A stretch of DNA of 64,000 bases from Clostridia bacterium (GTDB taxonomy: Bacteria > Bacillota_A > Clostridia > Christensenellales > Aristaeellaceae): assembly GCA_017525805.1 (NCBI GenBank), contig JAFXSH010000043.1, forward strand, positions 1 to 64,000, given 5' to 3'. A program made the translations under genes and the position numbers. A model generated the notes under the pieces. That model made no database searches. It saw only the letters and a program-made list of their open reading frames with translations, and was not told the DNA's origin. Position 1 is the first letter of the stretch. Every line of letters starts with the position of its first letter. Shown piece by piece: positions 24,101-32,307 of the stretch.

Positions 24101-27070
24101 ATGAAATCGATCAGGGTTAAGATCGCCGCGATCACCGTCATCGCAATTCTGACGAGTATCCTGTCCGTATATGTGGCGTGTTATTCCACGATTCAGGCAG
24201 AAAACGACCGGATTTCAGTGAACATGATGAATCTGACCGGTCAGGATACGAGGAAATCCCTGGAAAAATACTTAGAAAGCATTGAACAGTCTGTGGAAAT
24301 GGCCGGAAATATCGCCAGCGACAGCCTGGACAGCGTTGTTTTGGTGGAATGCGGCGCGGCGGGCGCATACGCCCGGCAAAACGAACGGACAGCCGAACAG
24401 ATCGCGAGGCTGGACGAATACATGGCCGGGTACTGTGATAGGCTGCAGGCATCTTTTGCTACCATCGCCAGCCATACCCAGGGCATCATTACCTACTATT
24501 ACTGCATCAATCCCGAAATCAGCCTGACGGAACACGGCTTTTTCTATTCTAAGGTAGGCAAAACGGGCTTTGACAGGCAGCAACCCCTGGACGCGCGTGA
24601 ATTGGACCCGGAGGATATGGAGCATACCACCTGGTATTATACGCCCATCCAGCGCGGCCGCCCCTCCTGGGTGGGCCCCTATACGGCGCATTTCCTGAAT
24701 GAAATGTGGATTTATTCCTATCTGGTGCCCATCTATAAGGCGGGCGCCCTGATTGGCGTGATGGGCATGGATATTTCCTGCGATATGCTGATTTCGCAGG
24801 TCAGCAGCATTCATGTGTACGAAACGGGCTTCGCCAGTCTGTTCGATGCCGGCGGCATGGTGCTGTACCATCCGCAGAAGCCCTTTGGCAGCACGCTGGA
24901 TCAATCGGGGCTGACTCTCAGCAGCGAGGAAATCCTGGGGAAGGATAACAGCGGCGATGAAATGCTCCGCTATAAGGCCAATGGCGAAGAAAGGCAGCTC
25001 GCTTTCTTTACCCTGTCCAACGGCATGAAGCTGGTGATCAGCGTGCCGGTGGATGAAATCAATATGCCCTGGACGCAGGTGGCACGGGTGATTCTGCGCA
25101 TCACGGCGGCGGTAACGGCATTCTACGCCGTGCTGCTCCTGTTTGTGATGCGCGTGATCACCCGTCCCCTGAAACGGCTCACCGCCGCCGCCCGGAAGCT
25201 GGAGGCGGAAGACTACGAGGTGGAGCTGGATTATCAAAGCGCGGATGAAATCGGCGAACTGACCAACGCTTTCAAACGCATGCGGGATCAGCTCAAAAGC
25301 AATATTGATGACCTCAACCGCCGCATCCGCACGGATCATCTTACGGGCCTGCCCAATATGCGGCACTTTTTCCAACTGGCTGAAACGGAACGCCAATGCA
25401 TGCTGGAGGATGGCAAACGCCCCGCCCTGCTGTATTTCAATCTGATCGGCATGAAGCATTACAACCGTCAATATGGGTTTGAGGAGGGCGACAGGCTGAT
25501 TCGCGCGGTGGCGGGAATCCTTGCCCGACATTACGGCGAACAAAGCATGGGCCGTCTCAGCGAGGATCATTTTGTCGTCATGACCGATGAAGATCATCTG
25601 GAAGAGGGGCTGCGGTCAGTGTTCCGGGAATGCGCCGACGCGAACGGCGGAAAAACGCTGGCCGTCCGCGCGGGCATCTATTCGGACTGGACGGAGGATG
25701 TTACGATCAGCATCGCCTGCGACCGGGCGAAATACGCCTGCGACCGGCATCGCGGATCTTTTGTGTCCGGCTTCTATTTCTTCGATGGCAAAATGCTCAG
25801 GGAGCTTGAAAACCAGCGATATATCGTCCGGCATCTGGATCAGGCGCTTTCAGAGCAGTGGATCAAGGTATACTATCAGCCCATTATCCGGGCGGTGAAC
25901 GGCATGGTGTGCGACGAGGAAGCGCTGAGCCGCTGGATCGATCCGCAAAAGGGCATGCTGCCTCCCGACGATTTTATTCCGATCCTGGAAAACGCCAGGC
26001 TGATTTACAAACTCGATTTGTACGTACTGGACCGGGTATTGGAAAAAATAAACCGGCAGAAGGAAGCCGGGCTTTTCATCGTGCCGCATTCCATCAACCT
26101 TTCCCGATCCGATTTCGATGCCTGCGATATGGTGGAAGAAATCCGCCGCCGCGTGGACGAAGCGGGCGTTGAACGCGACAGGATCACCATCGAGATCACG
26201 GAAAGCATGATCGGCAGCGATTTCGATTTCATGAAAGAGCAGGTGGAACGATTCCAGAAGCTTGGCTTCCCGGTCTGGATGGATGATTTCGGCAGCGGGT
26301 ATTCTTCTTTGGACGTGCTGCAGAGCATTCATTTTGACCTGATCAAATTTGATATGAGCTTCATGAAGCGGCTGGATGAAGGCGAAGACGGCAGGATCAT
26401 CCTGACGGAAATGATGAAGATGGCCACCGCCTTAGGTGTGGACACGGTATGCGAAGGTGTGGAAACGGAAGAGCAGGTGCGTTTCCTGCAGGAAATCGGC
26501 TGTTCCAAGCTTCAGGGATATTACTACAGCAAACCGCTTCCCCTGGACGGCATCTTAGAAAGACAGAAAAAAGGATTCCAGATCGGATATGAAAATCCGC
26601 AGGAATCCTCCTATTTCGAGGCCATCGGCCGTGTGAACCTGTTTGACTTGGCGGTGATCGCCAGCGAGGATGAAAAGGCTTTCCAAAATATCTTCAGCAC
26701 GCTGCCGATGGGCATTATGGAAATCAAGGACAGCAAAGTGCGGTTCGTGCGCACCAATCAGTCGTACCGGGATTTTATCAAGCGGTTTTTCGGCATTGAT
26801 CTGTCCGAGAAGAATTCGGAGTATCTGGAGGATCCCATTGGCCCCGGCGCCTTCTTCTTGCAGCAGGTGCGGCAATGCTGCAACGACGCAAACCGTTTGT
26901 TCTTTGACGAGTGCATGCCGGACGGATCCATCGTGCATTCCATGGCCCGCCGCATCGGCAGAAATCCCATTACCGGCACGGTGGCCACGGCCATCGTGGT
27001 GCTGTCCATCACGGGCGCGGACGATAGCGTGGGCTTGGCGGGCATCAAGCTGAAAATCAATCAGGACTGA
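24101..27070 (+). CDS. Cache-HAMP receptor with degenerate GGDEF, intact EAL and C-terminal PAS-like domain
   Basis: 989 residues, start chosen at the ATG 8 bases after GGAGG. TM1 about 5-28; dCache about 40-320 (TYYYCINP, RPSWVGPY, VPIYKAGALIGVMGMDIS); TM2 about 330-350; HAMP; GGDEF-like domain with SEDHF in place of GGDEF, so probably no cyclase activity; EAL domain (about 575-825) with DEEALSRW, NLSRSDF, EITESM, DDFGSGYSSL, KFDMSF, CEGVETEEQ and QGYYYSKP, so phosphodiesterase residues are present; C-terminal 150 residues with a PAS-like segment (FSTLPMGIMEIKD...FVRTNQSYRDF). A sensory domain after EAL is less usual. The stop overlaps the converging flavin reductase gene by 14 bases. Confidence 0.92.
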   Translation: MKSIRVKIAAITVIAILTSILSVYVACYSTIQAENDRISVNMMNLTGQDTRKSLEKYLESIEQSVEMAGNIASDSLDSVVLVECGAAGAYARQNERTAEQIARLDEYMAGYCDRLQASFATIASHTQGIITYYYCINPEISLTEHGFFYSKVGKTGFDRQQPLDARELDPEDMEHTTWYYTPIQRGRPSWVGPYTAHFLNEMWIYSYLVPIYKAGALIGVMGMDISCDMLISQVSSIHVYETGFASLFDAGGMVLYHPQKPFGSTLDQSGLTLSSEEILGKDNSGDEMLRYKANGEERQLAFFTLSNGMKLVISVPVDEINMPWTQVARVILRITAAVTAFYAVLLLFVMRVITRPLKRLTAAARKLEAEDYEVELDYQSADEIGELTNAFKRMRDQLKSNIDDLNRRIRTDHLTGLPNMRHFFQLAETERQCMLEDGKRPALLYFNLIGMKHYNRQYGFEEGDRLIRAVAGILARHYGEQSMGRLSEDHFVVMTDEDHLEEGLRSVFRECADANGGKTLAVRAGIYSDWTEDVTISIACDRAKYACDRHRGSFVSGFYFFDGKMLRELENQRYIVRHLDQALSEQWIKVYYQPIIRAVNGMVCDEEALSRWIDPQKGMLPPDDFIPILENARLIYKLDLYVLDRVLEKINRQKEAGLFIVPHSINLSRSDFDACDMVEEIRRRVDEAGVERDRITIEITESMIGSDFDFMKEQVERFQKLGFPVWMDDFGSGYSSLDVLQSIHFDLIKFDMSFMKRLDEGEDGRIILTEMMKMATALGVDTVCEGVETEEQVRFLQEIGCSKLQGYYYSKPLPLDGILERQKKGFQIGYENPQESSYFEAIGRVNLFDLAVIASEDEKAFQNIFSTLPMGIMEIKDSKVRFVRTNQSYRDFIKRFFGIDLSEKNSEYLEDPIGPGAFFLQQVRQCCNDANRLFFDECMPDGSIVHSMARRIGRNPITGTVATAIVVLSITGADDSVGLAGIKLKINQD

Positions 27071-27635
27071 GAACGGCGGGGGCGAAATCGCCGATCTGGC
27101 CCAGCAGCTTCCCGATGCTGTGATACATGCCGGAATAAACGACGGGGTTCAGTTTTGTCAGGTCGACATGAAAGGAATCGGGCACTTGCAGATTTTCATC
27201 GATCTGGATGTTTCTGATCCGGCAGAAAAAGGTGGTGGAAGCGCCGGTTTCCGCCGATTGCTTTACTTCGCATTCATACACCCAGGGACTTTCATCCAGA
27301 ACGGGCACATCCAGCGTTTTTCCCCGGCTTACGCTGTATGCCGCGCCGTCCTTTTTTCCGTCTTTGGCGGAATGGGTGCCGAAATAATCCATCAAAGGCA
27401 GCATATCCGCGCTCACCAAATTGACGCTCAGCAGGCCGGTCCTGATCACGTTCTGTTTGGTCATCTTGGTGCCGTACATGCTGATGACCAGCAGATAATC
27501 ATTTCCTCCTTCGCAGGTGACGCTGACCCAGGTGATGGGAGCGAAATTGCTGGACCCATCCGCATTGTTCGTTCCAATGATGAACGCCGGCTGTACGCAC
27601 ATGGACAGGCCCGGCCCGATGGATTTCCTTTTCAT
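27057..27635 (-). CDS. Flavin reductase family protein (FMN-binding split barrel)
   Basis: 192 residues. The split-barrel flavin-binding family pattern is visible: PAFIIGTNNADGSSNFAPITWVSVTCEGG, then VISMYGTKMTKQNVIRTGLLSVNLVSADMLPLMDYFGT and a C-terminal YHSIGKLLG. Such proteins reduce FMN with NAD(P)H or bind FMN as flavoredoxin-like carriers. Start at ATG 27635, ten bases after GGAG; a second ATG three codons earlier is too close to it. It overlaps the end of the converging EAL gene. Next gene upstream on this strand is acylphosphatase, 35 bases away, so it may be the last gene of the NamZ transcript. Confidence 0.85.
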   Translation of the reverse strand: MKRKSIGPGLSMCVQPAFIIGTNNADGSSNFAPITWVSVTCEGGNDYLLVISMYGTKMTKQNVIRTGLLSVNLVSADMLPLMDYFGTHSAKDGKKDGAAYSVSRGKTLDVPVLDESPWVYECEVKQSAETGASTTFFCRIRNIQIDENLQVPDSFHVDLTKLNPVVYSGMYHSIGKLLGQIGDFAPAVLSPD

Positions 27636-27670
27636 GCTTCTCATGCTCCTTTAAATACAGGGCCCTCCGG

Positions 27671-27934
27671 TCAATCTGTCGTGAAGCTCCGTTCATTTTT
27701 GAGCGGGATGTTCTGCACGTCCATCCCTTCGATGCCGATAAAGCGTCCGCGCTGGATGGCCTCAATCACCTGGTCGATCTGCTCGGCCTCGCCCTGAATC
27801 TCCATGGTCACGGAACCGTCCCACTCGTTGCGGCACCAGCCGGTGCAGCCGAACAGGTTTGCGGCCTGCCGGGCCCGCCAGCGGAATCCAACGCCCTGCA
27901 CGCTGCCGGTAAAGGAAAAGCGTCTGCGGATCAT
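27671..27934 (-). CDS. acyP: Acylphosphatase
   Basis: 87 residues, standard size. The acyl-phosphate cradle GSVQGVGFRWRA and catalytic Asn in GWCRNEWDGSV are both present, so it should hydrolyse acyl phosphates such as carbamoyl or 1,3-bisphosphoglyceric phosphate. It overlaps the stop of the upstream muramidase gene as ATGA (27931-27934), so translation is coupled. Confidence 0.94.
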   Translation of the reverse strand: MIRRRFSFTGSVQGVGFRWRARQAANLFGCTGWCRNEWDGSVTMEIQGEAEQIDQVIEAIQRGRFIGIEGMDVQNIPLKNERSFTTD

Positions 27935-29109
27935 GCGTTCACTTCCAAAGAATGAATTGAATCGTATAAGCGGAATTTTTGGGTGTCTTCTTCAAACTTC
28001 CGGCGGGGACCTTCAAAATGATCAATCAATTCCCTGGCCGTCATTTTGCCCGTGCGGAAAAGATCGGCGCCCAGCAGTTTGTCCACGGAATAGATATCGC
28101 TTCCCTCCCACTTGATGAAGGAAAACTGTTCGGGGTACAAGCGCCAAATGGTTTCCATCAGCACAAGGCCCCCTAAGGAGCAATCGCAGATCTCACGGTC
28201 TGTGATATGCATCTGCACGCCGTGACACATTTCGCCTTGGTGCTTGGAGAAGGTGGGGCAGAAGGAAACGCTTCGGAAATGCAGGCCGGGCAGCGGATCG
28301 CGGTTCATTTCCTTTTCCAGCAGAGCCCCGTCGATGAATGGCGCGCCGATCACCTGGAAGGGAAGGGTGGTGCCCCGGCCCTCGCTGATATTGGTGCCCT
28401 CAAAGATGCAGTTGCCCGTGTAGCACAGCGCCGTTTCCAAGTTCGGGCAGTTGGGGGAAGGAGCCACCCAGGGCAGGTCCGTATCGTCCAAAAGATATTC
28501 CCGCTTCCAGCCGGACAGGGGCACCACGGTCAGGTCCATGTCTAAGCCCAAATAATCCTTTACATACAGCGCGTATTCGCCGATGGTCAGGGCGTATTGG
28601 GTGGGCAGCTCGTAATCCCCCACGAAGGAGCGGAAATTCAGGTCCAATACCGTTCCGGTCACCTTTTTCCCGCCCACAGGATTCACCCGGTCCAGTACCA
28701 CCATGGATTTTCCTTTGCGGGCGCAGGCTTCCATGGCGTAGGAGAGGGAATAAAGATAGGTATAGAAGCGGGCCCCCACGTCCTGAATATCGAACACAAG
28801 CACGTCAAAAGCGTCCAGCATTTCGTCCGTGAAGCGGCAGTTTTTCCCAAAAGCGCTGTATACGGTCACGCCGGTCTGTTCGTCGATCGCGTTTTCCACC
28901 TTGTCCCCCGCCTGGGCGCTGCCCCGGATGCCGTGCTCCACGGCGTAGAGAGCGGAAAGATGGTAGCGGCTGTTCACGATGTCGATGGTGCTGGTCAATT
29001 GGTGATCGATGCCGGTGGGATTGGTCATCAACCCCACCCTTCGGCCCTTCAATTGCGCGTCGGAAAGATCGATGCGGTCGATGCCGCTCAGAACGGGATG
29101 TCTATTCAT
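27931..29109 (-). CDS. DUF1343 exo-beta-N-acetylmuramidase (NamZ-type)
   Basis: 392 residues from MNRHPVLSGIDRID. GGAGG lies 7 bases before this ATG and a promoter just upstream; the open frame continues 260 codons further only by chance. Family motifs: GRRVGLMTNPTGID, LSALYAVEHGIRG, VTVYSAFGKN, VLVFDIQDVGARFYTYLYSL, MVVLDRVNPVGG, WVAPSPNCPNLETALCYTGNCIFEGTNISEGRGTT (split). The characterised relative NamZ removes terminal MurNAc from peptidoglycan fragments; here it could serve wall recycling. No signal peptide, so a cytoplasmic role is likely. Coupled with acylphosphatase downstream. Confidence 0.9.
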   Translation of the reverse strand: MNRHPVLSGIDRIDLSDAQLKGRRVGLMTNPTGIDHQLTSTIDIVNSRYHLSALYAVEHGIRGSAQAGDKVENAIDEQTGVTVYSAFGKNCRFTDEMLDAFDVLVFDIQDVGARFYTYLYSLSYAMEACARKGKSMVVLDRVNPVGGKKVTGTVLDLNFRSFVGDYELPTQYALTIGEYALYVKDYLGLDMDLTVVPLSGWKREYLLDDTDLPWVAPSPNCPNLETALCYTGNCIFEGTNISEGRGTTLPFQVIGAPFIDGALLEKEMNRDPLPGLHFRSVSFCPTFSKHQGEMCHGVQMHITDREICDCSLGGLVLMETIWRLYPEQFSFIKWEGSDIYSVDKLLGADLFRTGKMTARELIDHFEGPRRKFEEDTQKFRLYDSIHSLEVNA

Positions 29110-29145
29110 AACTGCGCCTCCACATAACGATTGATGGATACAGAA

Positions 29146-29174
29146 ATTATAAAGCAAAATAACAGCAAAGGCAA
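29146..29174 (-). promoter_or_regulatory. Promoter of NamZ/acylphosphatase operon
   Basis: On the minus strand TTGCCT (29169-29174), 17-base spacer, TATAAT (29146-29151), 37 bases before the start codon. Confidence 0.65.
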
Positions 29175-29187
29175 GGCAAAAAAACAG

Positions 29188-29216
29188 TTGACGGGAAATC
29201 CTGGAAAAAGTATACT
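29188..29216 (+). promoter_or_regulatory. Promoter of glycosidase-like / aldo-keto reductase operon
   Basis: TTGACG (29188-29193), 17-base spacer, TATACT (29211-29216), only 17 bases before the start codon, so the leader is very short. It is back to back with the leftward promoter at 29146. Confidence 0.8.
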
Positions 29217-29232
29217 GGGATAGGGTGATAGC

Positions 29233-30216
29233 ATGATCGATCAGGAACAGCTTTTCATGAAGGGCTTTACTTACGGCTACGACGGCAGGCGCGGCATGTA
29301 CCGCATGCCCGAAGCAGCCCAATCCCGGGAGAGGCTGGCGACCTTGGGCGGGGATTGGGCTGCCCTGGCCTTTGTTGTTACGCAGGACAGCTTTTGTTCC
29401 ACCTGCATCCGCCCGGATTACCGCTTCACCGTCACGGACAAGGATATTATCGCCGCCGTTTCGCATTTGCACAGCTTGGGCCTCAAGGTATGCATGAAGC
29501 CCATGGTCAACTGCATGGACGGCGTCTGGCGGGCGAGAATCTCCTTTCCGGAACCGGAATGGGGCGACAAGGATTATTGGGGCGAATGGTTTTCTTCCTA
29601 TACCGCTTTCCTGTGCCATTACGCGGAAATCGCGGAGGATACCGGATGCGAGATGTTCTGCGTGGGCTGCGAAATGCTGGGCACGGAGCATAAGGAAGAG
29701 CACTGGCGGAAAGCAGTCGAAGCTGTTCGGAAGATTTATCACGGTTCCCTGGTGTACAATACCAACCACGGCAAGGAACAGAGCGTCACCTGGTGGGACG
29801 CGGTGGACTATATCGGAACCTCGGCTTATTACCGCGTAGCGAAGGAGCCGGGGGCGTCTGTGGAAAGCATGCTGGCGGAATGGGACCGGCACAAGAAGAG
29901 CCTGGCCGCGTTTTCAAAGGAATTGGGCAAGCGGATCATTTTCATGGAAATCGGCTGCCGCAGCGCCCGTGGCTGCGCCATGATGCCCTATGATTTTTCC
30001 CATCGGGAATTCCCCTACGACGAAGACGAGCAGGCGAATTTCTACGAATCCTGCTTCCTATCCCTGTGGGATGAACCCTGGCTTGCCGGGTTCTTCTGGT
30101 GGGATTGGCCCACGATCCTGAGAAATCGCAATCCCGATTTAGGATTCTGCATTGCAGGGAAAAAAGCGGAACAAATCGTGAAGAATTGGTATAAAACAGG
30201 GGGGTTAGAAAAATGA
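29233..30216 (+). CDS. TIM-barrel glycosidase-like protein (GH113-like)
   Basis: 327 residues, no signal peptide. The pattern resembles GH113/GTA-type TIM barrels: FTYGYDGRRGMY, SLGLKVCMKPMVNC, WFSSYTAFLCHYAEIAEDTGCEMFCVGCEML with a candidate acid/base Glu in VGCE, DYIGTSAYY, and IIFMEIGCRSARG with a candidate nucleophile Glu in MEIG, then GFFWWDW. Known GH113 enzymes act on beta-mannan; substrate here is open. The cytoplasmic location suggests action on an imported oligosaccharide. The stop overlaps the aldo/keto reductase start as ATGA. Confidence 0.75.
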   Translation: MIDQEQLFMKGFTYGYDGRRGMYRMPEAAQSRERLATLGGDWAALAFVVTQDSFCSTCIRPDYRFTVTDKDIIAAVSHLHSLGLKVCMKPMVNCMDGVWRARISFPEPEWGDKDYWGEWFSSYTAFLCHYAEIAEDTGCEMFCVGCEMLGTEHKEEHWRKAVEAVRKIYHGSLVYNTNHGKEQSVTWWDAVDYIGTSAYYRVAKEPGASVESMLAEWDRHKKSLAAFSKELGKRIIFMEIGCRSARGCAMMPYDFSHREFPYDEDEQANFYESCFLSLWDEPWLAGFFWWDWPTILRNRNPDLGFCIAGKKAEQIVKNWYKTGGLEK

Positions 30217-31337
30217 GCGTTGATCCGAAAAGCAATCCTTTCCGGCTGGGCTTCGGCCTCATGCGCCTGCCCAAGAATCCGGACGGCAGCATCGACGTGC
30301 CTCAGGTATGCGAAATGGCGGACAAGTTTATCGCGGCGGGCGGCACATATTTTGATACGGCCTATGTGTACGACGGGGGAGCCAGTGAAAAAGCGTTCAA
30401 AGCGGCGGTGGCGGACCGGTATCCGCGGGACGCTTACTCGGTGGCAACCAAGCTGAACGCGGCCGCGGCGGACTGCAAGGACGAGCAAAGCGCCAAAAAG
30501 CAATTGTTCACCAGTCTGCAACGAACGGGAGCGGGATATATCGATTATTACCTGTTGCACGCTCTCCAGCGGACCACGTATCAGAAATATGATGTTTACG
30601 GCTTGTGGGATTATGTGAAAGAGCAGAAAGCCAAGGGGCTCATCAAGCATTGGGGCTTTTCCTTCCACGCTGATCCAGACCTGTTGGAAGAATTGCTCAC
30701 CGCTCACCCGGACGTGGAATTCGTGCAATTGCAGATCAATTATGCCGATTGGGAGAATCCCGGCGTGGCTTCCCGGCGGAACTTTGAAATCTGCAAAGCC
30801 CACGGCAAGCCCGTCATCATCATGGAACCGGTGAAGGGCGGCGTGCTGGCCGATACCATTCCCGAGGTGAAAGCGGTGTTTGATCAGTCCGGCAAGGGCT
30901 GGTCCTGCGCCAGTTGGGCTCTCCGCTATGCTGCCAGTTTAGACAATCTGTTGGCCGTGCTCAGCGGCATGAGCAATATCGGACAGATGGACGATAACCT
31001 GCGCACCATGAAGGATTTTAAGCACCTTGACGCGGAAGAGGAGGCTGTGATCCGGAAAGCCCAGGAAGCGCTGAACAACGATAAATCCATCCCCTGCACA
31101 TCCTGCCATTACTGCACGGAAGGCTGCCCCATGGGCATCGCGATTCCCGAAATTTTCAATGTGGTGAATCGGCGCAAGGGAAGCGCGGAATTCCGCACGG
31201 TGCGGGAATACAATATCGTTACCCGTGGAAAGGGGAGAGCGGGAGACTGCATCGGCTGCGGCCAATGCGAATCTGTCTGCCCCCAGCACCTGCCCATCAT
31301 CAAGCTTTTGCAGGAATGCAGATCACTGGAACAATAA
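30213..31337 (+). CDS. Aldo/keto reductase with C-terminal [4Fe-4S] ferredoxin domain
   Basis: 374 residues. The barrel shows GFGLMRLP, YFDTAYVYDGGASEKAFKAA (Asp and Tyr of the AKR tetrad), VATKLN (Lys) and YYLLHAL (His), GFSFHADPDLLEE and VQLQINYADW. The C-terminus adds a ferredoxin-type unit: CTSCHYCTEGCP and CIGCGQCESVCPQHLPI. This fusion is common in anaerobes; physiological substrate unknown. Joined to the glycosidase-like gene by ATGA overlap. Confidence 0.92.
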   Translation: MSVDPKSNPFRLGFGLMRLPKNPDGSIDVPQVCEMADKFIAAGGTYFDTAYVYDGGASEKAFKAAVADRYPRDAYSVATKLNAAAADCKDEQSAKKQLFTSLQRTGAGYIDYYLLHALQRTTYQKYDVYGLWDYVKEQKAKGLIKHWGFSFHADPDLLEELLTAHPDVEFVQLQINYADWENPGVASRRNFEICKAHGKPVIIMEPVKGGVLADTIPEVKAVFDQSGKGWSCASWALRYAASLDNLLAVLSGMSNIGQMDDNLRTMKDFKHLDAEEEAVIRKAQEALNNDKSIPCTSCHYCTEGCPMGIAIPEIFNVVNRRKGSAEFRTVREYNIVTRGKGRAGDCIGCGQCESVCPQHLPIIKLLQECRSLEQ

Positions 31338-31342
31338 TACAA

Positions 31343-31364
31343 AACGCGCCGCTTGCGGCGCGTT
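31343..31364. terminator. Bidirectional terminator-like hairpin between converging genes
   Basis: AACGCGCCGC-TT-GCGGCGCGTT is a perfect 10-bp stem placed 5 bases after the reductase stop and 9 bases before the converging uppP stop. T-rich sequence follows on both strands (GATTATTTATC rightward, TTGTATTATTG leftward). Confidence 0.75.
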
Positions 31365-31373
31365 GATTATTTA

Positions 31374-32216
31374 TCAGGATAACGGCGTTGAGATGGGCGG
31401 GAAGCCCGCCGTGCCGGTCACTTGCAGCACGATCACCGCCGCGCCGATCAGGAACACATACAGGGCAAACCAGACGAAGGAAACCTTGTTGATGATTTTC
31501 AGCATGGTACGGGCGGTAAAGAAGCCTACCACCGCCGCCAGCACCACGCCCACAATAATGGGAACAAGGTTTTCGGTCAGGAAACCGAAAGCGCCCAGCT
31601 CGTAAGCGTCCTTCCCCTCTAAGATCAGGCTGCCCACCACAGCGGGTGCGCTCATAAGAAAAGAAAACTTGATGGCGTCGCGTTTGGTCAGCCCTGTGAC
31701 GGTTCCGCCCAAAGTAGTAGAGCCGCTGCGGGAAACGCCGGGAATCATGGCCACGGCCTGAAAGCAGCCCATGACCAAAGCATCCGTTACGCCCACCTGT
31801 TTTTTCTGAGCATGCTTGCCCCGCTTGCTGAACATTTCGGCCAGCAGCAGGAACACGCCGGTTACCAGGAAGCCGATGCCAAGAAATCCGCCGCCGAATA
31901 CCGTGTCGATATCCATGTCAACGGCCTTGAGGCCGAGCTTTACTACCAGAGCGGGCAGGGAGGCCACAATCAGCAGCCCCAACAGCTTGGACCGGAACAG
32001 GTTTTTCAGGATGCCCATCCAGTCTTCCCAGAAGACCACCGCCACGGCAGTCAGCGTGCCCACGTGGAGCAGTACGGTGAGCAGCATCATGGACATGGAA
32101 TCAGCCTCTGAGCCCATCAGCCGTTGGGCTACCTCCAAATGGCCGCTGGAGGAAATGGGCAGGAATTCTGCCAGCCCCTGGATCACGCCTAAAATGGCTG
32201 TTTGGATAATATTCAT
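31374..32216 (-). CDS. uppP: Undecaprenyl-diphosphatase UppP/BacA
   Basis: 280-residue membrane enzyme that removes one phosphate from undecaprenyl pyrophosphate so that the carrier can be reused in wall synthesis; also gives bacitracin resistance. Both catalytic motifs are present: GLAEFLPISSSGHLEV near the N-terminus and PGVSRSGSTTLGG in the middle, with about eight TM helices. Start at MNIIQTAI, the usual family start; the frame continues upstream without a ribosome site. Confidence 0.96.
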   Translation of the reverse strand: MNIIQTAILGVIQGLAEFLPISSSGHLEVAQRLMGSEADSMSMMLLTVLLHVGTLTAVAVVFWEDWMGILKNLFRSKLLGLLIVASLPALVVKLGLKAVDMDIDTVFGGGFLGIGFLVTGVFLLLAEMFSKRGKHAQKKQVGVTDALVMGCFQAVAMIPGVSRSGSTTLGGTVTGLTKRDAIKFSFLMSAPAVVGSLILEGKDAYELGAFGFLTENLVPIIVGVVLAAVVGFFTARTMLKIINKVSFVWFALYVFLIGAAVIVLQVTGTAGFPPISTPLS

Positions 32217-32307
32217 TATCTTGGTCCTTTCTCCGTTCCATGCGCGAAACGACAATATCATCATAACACCACTGGAAAAAACATGCAAGAGGCGTTTTGC
32301 GGCGTTC

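Noticed and set aside
24272..25597. 441-codon minus-strand frame opposite the Cache-EAL gene
   Set aside because: Antisense shadow with low-complexity His/Gln-rich translation.
29110..29892. In-frame N-terminal extension of the NamZ gene by about 260 codons
   Set aside because: Crosses the promoters and runs antisense through the glycosidase-like gene; the start at 29109 has a good ribosome site and matches family length.
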